Assembly (NCBI GenBank): GCA_910587765.1
Contig: CAJUNR010000022.1
Coordinates: 1-64,000, forward strand
Direction of reading: 5' to 3'
Length of the DNA stretch: 64,000 nt
DNA from: an uncultured Lachnospiraceae bacterium
GTDB lineage: Bacteria; Bacillota; Clostridia; Lachnospirales; Lachnospiraceae
Positions 51,803 through 59,285 of this stretch are shown here, piece after piece. The translations under genes were made by a program, and so were the position numbers. The notes beneath the pieces are model-generated. The model searched no databases. It was given only the letters and a program-made list of their open reading frames with translations, and was not told the origin of the DNA. The first letter of the stretch is position 1. Every line of letters begins with the position of its first letter.

Positions 51803-53091
51803 CAGCGGTACTGGTAATGCTTGGAAGTTTTCTTATCATTTTGATTCTGGGAGTTCCGATCGGTATCTCAATGGCGATCGCCGGGATGGTTACCATCCTC
51901 TCAACCGGGAGCGCGACGTCTTATTTTCAGGCGCTGGCCCAGAAGATGTATACAGGAATTGACAGCTTTGCGCTGCTTGCGATTCCGTTCTTCCTGCTCG
52001 CGGGAAATATTATGAATCAGGGCGGAATCTCCAAACGGCTGGTCGAGTTTTTCCGGCTGATTCTCAGACGGGTTCCCGCCACAACGGCTGTAATTACAAC
52101 AATTACATCTGCATTTTTCGGGGCGCTGACCGGTTCCTCTCCCGCCACGGTGGCGGCAGTCGGAGGAATGACGGTGCCCACGATGCTGAAAAACGGATAT
52201 ACGAAGGAGGACGCCTCCGCGGTCGCGGCGGCGAGCGGTATTCTCGGGCCGATCATCCCGCCCAGTATTACGATGATTACCTTTGCGGTAACGGCGTCCA
52301 TCTCGATTTCCACCATGTTTCTGGCCGGTATCGTCCCCGGACTGATGCTGGCTCTGGGGTTTGTGATTGTGGAGATCCTCTGCCACACGAAATATGAGAA
52401 AGGCGAGAAGACAAAATTACAGAAGGGCGAGCTTTTCCACGCGTTTAAAAACGCGGTCTGGGCGCTGGGGATGCCGGTGATTATACTGGGAGGAATTTAC
52501 GGCGGCATCTTCACGCCGACGGAGGCGGCGGCCGTGAGCTGCATCTATGCAAGCGTTGTATCGGTTTTCGTTTACAGAGAAGTCCGGCCCGGAGATCTGG
52601 TGAAGATGTTTTACGACTCGGTCAAAAATACGGCGCAGATCATGTTCATTCTCTGCCTTGCGTCGGGTTATGCATGGCTGATGGCGAATTTCGGAATCAT
52701 CAAAGTGATCTCGGGCGTGATTATCGGACTCGGAAACAAATTCCTGATTCTTCTGACGGTCAACGTGATCCTGCTGATTCTCGGATGTTTTATCGATGCG
52801 ACGTCGATTATTATTCTCGTCACTCCGATCATGCTTCCGGTGGCGGACACGCTGGGCATTCATTATATCGCGCTTGGCCTGATGATGTGCGTCAATGTGG
52901 CCTGCGGAGCGCTGACGCCGCCGCTGGCGCCGAACCTGTATGTGGCGGGAAACATAGCCGGGACCCGTTCGATTGTCGGCATTACAAAAGCAGTGCTGCC
53001 GCTTCTGGCGGTGGCGGTCATTGTTCTGCTGATTCTTACGTATGTGCCGGAAACGACGCTGTTTCTTCCGAGAATATTAGGGCTGCTTTAG
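51799..53091 (+). CDS. TRAP transporter large permease (DctM type)
   Basis: A 430-residue sodium-coupled membrane subunit with about twelve hydrophobic segments, of normal size. Signature regions: GVPIGISMAIAGMVTILS near the N-terminus, AIPFFLLAGNIMNQGGISKR, GALTGSSPATVAAVGGMTVP, and AASGILGPIIPPSITMI, the family's substrate/sodium region. With DctP and DctQ it imports an organic acid. The start is ATGA-coupled to DctQ. Confidence 0.95.
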   Translation: MTAVLVMLGSFLIILILGVPIGISMAIAGMVTILSTGSATSYFQALAQKMYTGIDSFALLAIPFFLLAGNIMNQGGISKRLVEFFRLILRRVPATTAVITTITSAFFGALTGSSPATVAAVGGMTVPTMLKNGYTKEDASAVAAASGILGPIIPPSITMITFAVTASISISTMFLAGIVPGLMLALGFVIVEILCHTKYEKGEKTKLQKGELFHAFKNAVWALGMPVIILGGIYGGIFTPTEAAAVSCIYASVVSVFVYREVRPGDLVKMFYDSVKNTAQIMFILCLASGYAWLMANFGIIKVISGVIIGLGNKFLILLTVNVILLILGCFIDATSIIILVTPIMLPVADTLGIHYIALGLMMCVNVACGALTPPLAPNLYVAGNIAGTRSIVGITKAVLPLLAVAVIVLLILTYVPETTLFLPRILGLL

Positions 53092-53113
53092 AGAAAGGAG
53101 GCCAGGAATCCAA

Positions 53114-54169
53114 TTGAAAGTAAAACCGGAAACTTATCAGCAACTGATTCAGACAATCTGCCGGAAGGCCGGGCTGGATGAGGAGGACGCACGGGCAACG
53201 GCCGGGATTCTCGTGCGCAATGACATGCTGGGCGTGCAGACGCACGGGACGTACCAGCTTCTTACTTACATACACAAGATCAAAGCCGGCGGAATCGATC
53301 CCCATGCGAAACCGGAGGTGACCGCGGAAGGGCCGGCATATGCGCGCATCGACGCGAAGCACGCGATTGGACCGGTGGGCGGTATGGCCGGCATCCGGAA
53401 AGCGATTGAGATCGCCCGGAAGTGCGGCGTATCCTATGTGGGCGTGTACAACGGATCCCATTACGGCACCAACACCGCGTACGCGCTGGAAGCCGTGAAG
53501 GAAAATATGGGCGTCCTCGTCATGAGCAACACGATTAAGCTTATGGCGGCGCCCGGAAGCAAAGGACCCGTGATCGGCAATTCACCGTTCTGCTTTGCGT
53601 TCCCGGCGGGAAAACATCGCGCGGCGTTTTTTGACATTGCGACCAGCACCGCTGCGTATACCCGGATTCTGCGCGCCCGTGACGACGGTGAAAAACTGCC
53701 GGACGGCTGGATCGTGGACGGGAACGGACGGCCCACGAACGATCCCCACGCGGAAGCCTTCTCTCTGGTACCGTTCGGCGGTCATAAAGGATACGGCATC
53801 GCGTTTCTGATCGAGGCGATGACCGGCATTCTCTCCGGAGGAGCGATTCTGGGCGAAGTTGAGCAGGACGGAAACCGGAATCTTCCGAATCCGTACTGTG
53901 TAAGCCACGCGTTTGTTGTATTCGACGTTTCCTCGATTCTCGGCCGGGAACGGTTCGGGGAGAGAATGGATCAGGCCATTGATGAGATTCACGATTCGCC
54001 GAAAGCATCCGGGAGCAGCCGCATCATGGTTCCCGGGGAAATCGAGATGGACAAGTATAAAGAAGCGGAGAAAAACGGACTTGTGCTTGCGGACGATATC
54101 GTGGAAAGAGTGGGGAAGCTCTGCGCGGAATATGAGCTGGACATACAAAGCGCGGCATACGTACCGTAA
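53114..54169 (+). CDS. Ldh_2-family 2-hydroxyacid dehydrogenase, copy 1
   Basis: A 351-residue NAD(P)-dependent oxidoreductase of the malate/L-lactate/ureidoglycolate/sulfolactate dehydrogenase family (Ldh_2, AllD/YlbC-like). Visible blocks: GVQTHGTYQLL with the catalytic His, GVYNGSHYGTNTAYAL, VIGNSPFCFAFPAG and PFGGHKGYGIAFLIEAMTG. It interconverts a 2-hydroxy acid and a 2-oxo acid. The start appears to be a TTG at 53114, with AGGA 6 nt and AAAGGAGG 12 nt upstream; no better codon is in frame. It sits between the TRAP genes and the second PanB homologue, consistent with oxidation of the imported acid. Confidence 0.88.
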   Translation: MKVKPETYQQLIQTICRKAGLDEEDARATAGILVRNDMLGVQTHGTYQLLTYIHKIKAGGIDPHAKPEVTAEGPAYARIDAKHAIGPVGGMAGIRKAIEIARKCGVSYVGVYNGSHYGTNTAYALEAVKENMGVLVMSNTIKLMAAPGSKGPVIGNSPFCFAFPAGKHRAAFFDIATSTAAYTRILRARDDGEKLPDGWIVDGNGRPTNDPHAEAFSLVPFGGHKGYGIAFLIEAMTGILSGGAILGEVEQDGNRNLPNPYCVSHAFVVFDVSSILGRERFGERMDQAIDEIHDSPKASGSSRIMVPGEIEMDKYKEAEKNGLVLADDIVERVGKLCAEYELDIQSAAYVP

Positions 54170-54207
54170 TGGTAAAAAATACAATCGTTTAAAGGAGGAA
54201 TCATCAG

Positions 54208-55050
54208 ATGGCAAAGAAAATTACCGCTTCCGGAATCCGGGCATGCAAACAGTCAGGCAGGAGATTTACCATGATCACCTGTTACGATTTCACAATGGCC
54301 AGAATCGTAAACGAGAGCAAAGTGGATGCGATTCTGGTCGGGGATTCTCTGGGAAATATTATCTACGGTTACAAGTCGACCATTCCGGTGACGCTGGATC
54401 AGATGATCCTGGCAACGCAGGGAGTGGTAAACGGGGCGCCGGACACCTTTGTGGTGGGGGATCTGCCGTTCGGGAGCTATAACGCGAGCGATGAACAGGC
54501 GGTCATAAGCGCGACAAGGATGATGAAGGAAGGCGGATGCGACTGCGTGAAGCTGGAAGGAGGGCTGAATATGGCGTCCAGAATTGCGGCAATCGTAAAG
54601 TCGGGCATTCCGGTCTTCGGACATATCGGACTGCTTCCGCAGACTGCCGGAGACGGCATGAGAGTGCAGGGACGGAAGCTGGAGGAAGCGAAAGGGCTCT
54701 ACGCGGATATAAAAGCGGTGGAGGCGGCGGGAGCGTTTGCCGTGGTCGCGGAGTGCGTTCCGGTAGAAGTGCTCAGAAGACTCAACGAGGCCGTACAGAT
54801 ACCGGTGTTTGCGGGCGGGAAGGGCTCCAACAGCAGCGGAAACGGGATGAATCTGTACGATATGTTCGGACTGTTTTCGGATTTCACACCGAGATTCGCC
54901 AAGAAATTCGGTGATTACCGTCAGCAGATGATCGCCGGTCTGAACCGTTTTCATGAAGAGGTTCTGGACGGGACGTACCCTGCGGAAGAGAACAGCTACT
55001 ACGCGGCGATTGAAGGATTTGATGAGTTTGTGGACGAAATGGAGCAGTAA
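54208..55050 (+). CDS. PanB-family protein, copy 2
   Basis: A 280-residue PanB-family barrel. The active residues are again complete: Asp46 in LVGDSLGN, Asp85 in VVGDLPFGS, Lys115 in VKLEGG and Glu182 in VAECVPVEV. The catalytic loop that should read IGIGAG is VFAGGKGSNSSGNGMN (200-214), different both from true PanB and from copy 1 at 49214. The two copies are clearly divergent, not a recent duplication. A heteromeric enzyme, or two enzymes for two related substrates, are both possible. A strong AAAGGAGG site supports the ATG. It lies between the two Ldh_2 dehydrogenase genes. Confidence 0.85.
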   Translation: MAKKITASGIRACKQSGRRFTMITCYDFTMARIVNESKVDAILVGDSLGNIIYGYKSTIPVTLDQMILATQGVVNGAPDTFVVGDLPFGSYNASDEQAVISATRMMKEGGCDCVKLEGGLNMASRIAAIVKSGIPVFGHIGLLPQTAGDGMRVQGRKLEEAKGLYADIKAVEAAGAFAVVAECVPVEVLRRLNEAVQIPVFAGGKGSNSSGNGMNLYDMFGLFSDFTPRFAKKFGDYRQQMIAGLNRFHEEVLDGTYPAEENSYYAAIEGFDEFVDEMEQ

Positions 55051-55076
55051 CGTCAGGAAAAAGAAGGGATTTTGGT

Positions 55077-56153
55077 ATGTCGGATTATCATTTTAAAAGT
55101 ACGGTGCGCGTTCCTTTTGAACGGGTAAAGGAATGGTCCGCGGAAATTTACGAGAAGATGGGAGTGTCGAAAAGAGACGCCGAAATCATCGCCGACGTTC
55201 AGGCGACCGCGGATGTCAGAGGGGTCTATTCCCATGGCATCCAGCGTTGCGAGACGTATGTGTGGCGTATTCAAAACGGCACGATTGCCCCCGGGGCCGT
55301 CCCTGTGATCGACGGCGACGCAGGCGCGTTCGTGATGGTGGACGGGAGACGGGCCATGGGCCAGATCAGCGCGTTCTACGCGATGCAGACAGCAGTAGAA
55401 AGAGCCCGGAAATACGGTTCGTCTACCGTCACCGTGAAAGGCGGAAACCATTTCGGCACGATGGCGTATTACAGTATGATGGCGGCGAAGGAGCACATGA
55501 TCGGCATTACGTTCACGCAGGGGGCCGGAAACAACATTGCGCCGACGGGAGGGAAGGAGCCGGTTCTGGGCAATAATCCGATCGGATATGCGATTCCCGC
55601 GTTTTCAAAGCCTCCGGTCGTCGTGGATATGGCGCTGACGACGGTCGCCATGGGCAAGATATCGATGGCGCAGACGGTGGGCAATTCGATTCCGCTGAAC
55701 TGGGCGCTTGACAGAGAGGGAAATCCTACGTCGGATCCGAATCAATGCCATACGCTGCAGCCGATTGCCGGATACAAAGGTTACGGCCTGTCTTTTGCGA
55801 CCACGCTTCTGACTGCGGTCCTGTGCGGCGCGCCGTGGGGATATGAACAGAGAGATCTGCTGAGCCGTACGCATAAGTATGCGAACGATCCTCTGGATAT
55901 CGCGTATACCATGCAGGTGATCGATGTGGGGGCGCTGATGGATGCGGAAGCGTTTGAAAAGAGAGTGGACGCGGCCATTGAGGAAATAAAGAGCGTTCCT
56001 CTCAGGGAGGGCGTGGAAGAGATTCTGGTTCCGGGAGAGCCTGAACACAGGACGATGGAACGTCAGATGAGGGAAGGCATCGAGTATCCGGAGGAACTGA
56101 TCGCGAAAGTCAATCGGCTTTCGGAGGAAATAGGCGTATCGGCGCTTGTCTGA
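55077..56153 (+). CDS. Ldh_2-family 2-hydroxyacid dehydrogenase, copy 2
   Basis: A 358-residue enzyme of the same family as the product at 53114 but well diverged. It carries GVYSHGIQRCETYVW with the catalytic His, VKGGNHFGTMAYYSMM, VLGNNPIGYAIPAF and IAGYKGYGLSFATTLL. Family members differ in which stereoisomer they accept, so two enzymes could handle both isomers or two successive 2-hydroxy acids. It follows the second PanB gene by 26 bp. The ATG has AGAAGGGA upstream. Confidence 0.88.
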   Translation: MSDYHFKSTVRVPFERVKEWSAEIYEKMGVSKRDAEIIADVQATADVRGVYSHGIQRCETYVWRIQNGTIAPGAVPVIDGDAGAFVMVDGRRAMGQISAFYAMQTAVERARKYGSSTVTVKGGNHFGTMAYYSMMAAKEHMIGITFTQGAGNNIAPTGGKEPVLGNNPIGYAIPAFSKPPVVVDMALTTVAMGKISMAQTVGNSIPLNWALDREGNPTSDPNQCHTLQPIAGYKGYGLSFATTLLTAVLCGAPWGYEQRDLLSRTHKYANDPLDIAYTMQVIDVGALMDAEAFEKRVDAAIEEIKSVPLREGVEEILVPGEPEHRTMERQMREGIEYPEELIAKVNRLSEEIGVSALV

Positions 56154-56205
56154 CCCGCCGGTACCGTGTTCGGCAGCCGCAGCCCGAAAAAGGATGGATG
56201 GTGCA

Positions 56206-57006
56206 ATGCTGAAAAAGAATCTGTTGAAAGAAAAGATGAATCAGGCGCAAAAAGTAATCGGAAGTTTCTTTACCCTGGGTTCCGCCGCCTGTATCGAGAT
56301 CCTGTCCGGGACGGGGCTTGATTTCCTGCTGATTGATACGGAACACGGTCCGTTTGACCTGGAGGATTCTCTGCAGTATGTTATGGCCTGTGAGCTGCAC
56401 GGAATCACTCCGCTGGTCCGGGTCAAAGACAGTCAGAGAAATTCGATCTTAAAGATGCTCGATATCGGCGCGATGGGGCTGGTGGTTCCCAATATCAAGA
56501 GTGTTGACGAGGTAAAACGAACGGTTGAATACGGGAAATTTCCGCCGGTTGGAGAGAGAGGACTCGGTACGGGCAGAAAGGTCTGTTATGGAATGGAGGA
56601 AGATTTTCAGGATCTGGACCGATATTTCGCGTGGGCCAACCGCGAAACGCTGCTGATTCCTCAGTGCGAGACCCGGGAGGCGCTGGACTGTATCGAAGAG
56701 ATCACGGCGCTTCCGGGCGTGGACGGCATTTTTATCGGCTCATTTGATCTGTCCGTCTCGCTGGGGATCGCGAAACAGTTTGACTCGGACATGTTTTTGG
56801 ACGCGGTCAGGCGGATCAGGGACGCGTGCCATACAAACGGAAAGTTCTGCTGGATTCTCGGCAGGACTGCGGATGCGGCGGCGGATTACCTGAGGACGGG
56901 ATTTGACGGGATTCTGGCCGGAGACGCCGGGTTTTTATTTCAGGGCGCCGCGGAGTATGTCCGTTCCGTGAGAGAAGGCCATTGTGAACGAAAACAAAAT
57001 GATTGA
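56206..57006 (+). CDS. HpcH/HpaI-family aldolase
   Basis: A 266-residue class II (metal-dependent) pyruvate-type aldolase. Key residues by position: His47 in LIDTEHGPF, Arg72 in LVRVKD, the metal-binding Glu155 in IPQCETREAL, and Asp181 in FIGSFDLSVSLG. These enzymes cleave 4-hydroxy-2-oxo acids to a 2-oxo acid and an aldehyde, and the family can release formaldehyde from hydroxymethylated 2-oxo acids. That would offer a folate-independent version of the PanB-reverse step. The ATG at 56206 has AAGGA about 11 nt upstream; an ATG at 56194 lies on that site. Confidence 0.88.
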   Translation: MLKKNLLKEKMNQAQKVIGSFFTLGSAACIEILSGTGLDFLLIDTEHGPFDLEDSLQYVMACELHGITPLVRVKDSQRNSILKMLDIGAMGLVVPNIKSVDEVKRTVEYGKFPPVGERGLGTGRKVCYGMEEDFQDLDRYFAWANRETLLIPQCETREALDCIEEITALPGVDGIFIGSFDLSVSLGIAKQFDSDMFLDAVRRIRDACHTNGKFCWILGRTADAAADYLRTGFDGILAGDAGFLFQGAAEYVRSVREGHCERKQND

Positions 57007-57031
57007 CAGCATACTGGAAATAAATTAGATT
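57003..57031 (+). promoter_or_regulatory. Internal promoter candidate for the IclR gene
   Basis: A consensus TTGACA (57003-57008) overlaps the aldolase stop and is followed after 17 nt by TAGATT (57026-57031). The 84-bp gap before the regulator could give it independent, low-level expression. Confidence 0.45.
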
Positions 57032-57090
57032 AAAATGGAAGTGAAGCTTGAAAGAGTTCCTGAAAATCAAAAAGAAAAAGGCAGTGTGTT

Positions 57091-57882
57091 ATGGAAAAGA
57101 AATCACAAACAGAAAAAAAAGCAATCAATATTCAATCCGTGGAGCGGGCGCTGAATATACTGGAATTTCTCAGCAAAATGCAGAATCCGGTCGGAGTGGC
57201 CGAGATCAGTGAAGTGCTCGGTATCAACCGGACTACAATATACGGTCTTCTGAATACATTGATCACGTCGGACTATGTGATACGCAGCGAGGTAAACGGT
57301 AAATATACGATTTCCGGAAAGATGTACAGTCTGAGCTATACATATCCGAATCGTCTGCCGGTGGTTCGTTTTGCAATGCGGTACATGCAGGAACTGGCGA
57401 ACCGATACGACATAACGGTGCACCTGGGCGCTCTGAGTATACGAAATGACGTCCTGCTGGTAAACGCACAGTTCCCGAGCAATATGCAGAATATCCGCAG
57501 CGGATCGATCTTTCCTCTGCATGCCAGCAGTATGGGGAAGGTGATCCTTTCCTATCTGTCGGAGGAGAAGAGGGAGGCGCTGCTCGAAGCCTGCGACATG
57601 AGAGCCTACACCCGTTATACGATCACGGACAGAGACGCGCTCCGCGGCGAACTCTCCGCGATACGGGAACAGGGGTATGGGCGCGATATGGAAGAGTATA
57701 TAGACGGGACTTCCTGCGTTGCGTTTCCGATTTTTAATGACAAAGACGAGATTGTGGCGGCCATGAGCGTGTCCGGGACGCTGGAACAGATTGATTCCAG
57801 GCTGGACGCTATTATTACGGACGGCCTGCGCTGCAGCAAGCAGTGCTCTGCAGAAATGGGATGGGGGGTTTATAATCGATAA
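57091..57882 (+). CDS. IclR-family transcriptional regulator
   Basis: A 263-residue regulator with an N-terminal winged helix (residues about 13-70: SVERALNILEFLSKMQNPVG, VAEISEVLGINRTTIYGLL) and a C-terminal effector domain (HLGALSIRNDVLLVNAQF, FPLHASSMGKVIL, CVAFPIFNDKDEIVAAMSVS). IclR proteins usually control the catabolic operon they are encoded with and bind its substrate. The palindrome at 43551 is the obvious site to test. An internal promoter may drive it. The ribosome site is weak. Confidence 0.92.
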   Translation: MEKKSQTEKKAINIQSVERALNILEFLSKMQNPVGVAEISEVLGINRTTIYGLLNTLITSDYVIRSEVNGKYTISGKMYSLSYTYPNRLPVVRFAMRYMQELANRYDITVHLGALSIRNDVLLVNAQFPSNMQNIRSGSIFPLHASSMGKVILSYLSEEKREALLEACDMRAYTRYTITDRDALRGELSAIREQGYGRDMEEYIDGTSCVAFPIFNDKDEIVAAMSVSGTLEQIDSRLDAIITDGLRCSKQCSAEMGWGVYNR

Positions 57883-57886
57883 AAAA

Positions 57887-59098
57887 ATGAATCAAAAGAG
57901 ACGGCTGATTTTATTTGTCAGTTGTCTGATGAACTTGTGTATCGGTTCGATGTACAGTTGGAGCGTGCTGTCCGCGCCTATGGCGGAGGAGCTGGGAGTT
58001 CCCGGTCTGTCGGTGGTGTTTTCCGTCGCCAGTGCGGTCGGTTTTATTACCATGATTATCGGCGGACTGCTGAACGACCGGTATGGTCCCAGATGGGTGA
58101 TGTTCACGGGAAGCGTGATGTTCGGAACCGGGATGTTCTTGTGCGGTTTTGCCGAAAGGACGGAAGATCTGATCTTCAGTTACGGGATTCTGCTTGGACT
58201 GGGACTCAGTCTGGTCTACGGCTGTACGATTGGAAATACCGTTAAGATATTTCCTGACCGGAGAGGGATGGCAGGCGGGATGACAACCGCCTGTTACGGT
58301 ATCAGTTCGGTTATTTTCGCTCCGGTGGCGGAGGAACTGAACAGAAGAGCGGGAGTCCGATGGTCCTTCTGGATTCTCGGAGGATGTTTCCTGATTGTGC
58401 TGTGCGCGGGTTCTCTTCTGGTCGGCAGATGGCAGGAGGAATTTTTTCTCGAATATGGCAGGCGGACGGTTCGCCTGCCGCAGGGAACGGGCACAGACAG
58501 AACGCCTGTGCAGATGCTGCGTACGCCGGTCTTTTACCGCCTGTTTTTGACGCTGACCTGCGGTGCGACGTTCGGGATGATGGTCCTCTCTTCGGCCCGG
58601 GGGCTTGCCGTGGACATTGCAAAGGCAGGCGCCGCCAGGGCGTCGTTCCTCGTTTCTCTTCTGTGCCTGTTTAACACGGCGGGACGTCTGATTTCCGGAT
58701 GGCTTTCGGACCGGCTGGGGAGGTACCGCACGCTGGAGGCCGCGCTGACCATCGCGCTGACCGGAATGTTCTTCCTGTATCAGTCGGAGAAATCCGCTTC
58801 CGCCGGTCTGTTTACGGCGGGGATGATGCTGACCGGCATATGTTTCGGAACGTTCATGGGCGTTTTCCCGGGTCTTTGCAGTGAACAGTTCGGGGAAACA
58901 TACAATACGGTCAATTACGGGATCCTGTGGACCGGTTTTTCTGCAGCCGGATTGCTCGGCCCCTCGATTCTTACAGAAGTATACAGGAACACCGGATGCT
59001 ATCGGGACGCCTTTCTGCTGGCCGGAGTACTGGCAGTCGTGGGATTTGCGTCTCTGAGCGGGTGCCGTCTGCCGGAAGGACAAACCGCTGCGGACTGA
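57887..59098 (+). CDS. MFS transporter, OFA (oxalate/formate antiporter-like) family
   Basis: A 403-residue, twelve-helix major facilitator. The N-terminal LCIGSMYSWSVLSAPMAEELG is typical of the OFA/oxalate-formate and monocarboxylate subgroup; DRYGPRWVM is the loop 2-3 signature. It may export the carboxylate end product (for example isobutyrate or formate) or exchange it for substrate. The ATG at 57887 follows the IclR stop by 4 bp. Its nearest G-rich site is about 20 nt upstream, so translation may depend on coupling. It is the last gene of the operon. Confidence 0.88.
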   Translation: MNQKRRLILFVSCLMNLCIGSMYSWSVLSAPMAEELGVPGLSVVFSVASAVGFITMIIGGLLNDRYGPRWVMFTGSVMFGTGMFLCGFAERTEDLIFSYGILLGLGLSLVYGCTIGNTVKIFPDRRGMAGGMTTACYGISSVIFAPVAEELNRRAGVRWSFWILGGCFLIVLCAGSLLVGRWQEEFFLEYGRRTVRLPQGTGTDRTPVQMLRTPVFYRLFLTLTCGATFGMMVLSSARGLAVDIAKAGAARASFLVSLLCLFNTAGRLISGWLSDRLGRYRTLEAALTIALTGMFFLYQSEKSASAGLFTAGMMLTGICFGTFMGVFPGLCSEQFGETYNTVNYGILWTGFSAAGLLGPSILTEVYRNTGCYRDAFLLAGVLAVVGFASLSGCRLPEGQTAAD

Positions 59099-59136
59099 CA
59101 GCTTTCTGTTTACATAATATAAATATCCTGAACCGA

Positions 59137-59170
59137 AAGGGCTGCGGCAAAGATACGCCGCGGCTCTTTT
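59137..59170 (+). terminator. Terminator of the catabolic operon
   Basis: AAGGGCTGCGGC pairs with GCCGCGGCTCTT (12 bp, two wobbles) around an 8-nt loop, ending TTTT. Confidence 0.75.
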
Positions 59171-59285
59171 GGATGTGCCGGATGAAACCAAATGCCGTGT
59201 GTCCCTGTATCCCTCTCGATTTTACCGAAAAAGTGTGCTATGATAAAAGAAACGTACATCGGTACTCAGGACAGGAGGAGGGCGA

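Noticed and set aside
49214..55050. PanB homologues as pantothenate biosynthesis genes
   Set aside because: There are two copies with altered loops, no panC or panD, and the surrounding genes are transport, dehydrogenase, aldolase and acyl-kinase genes.
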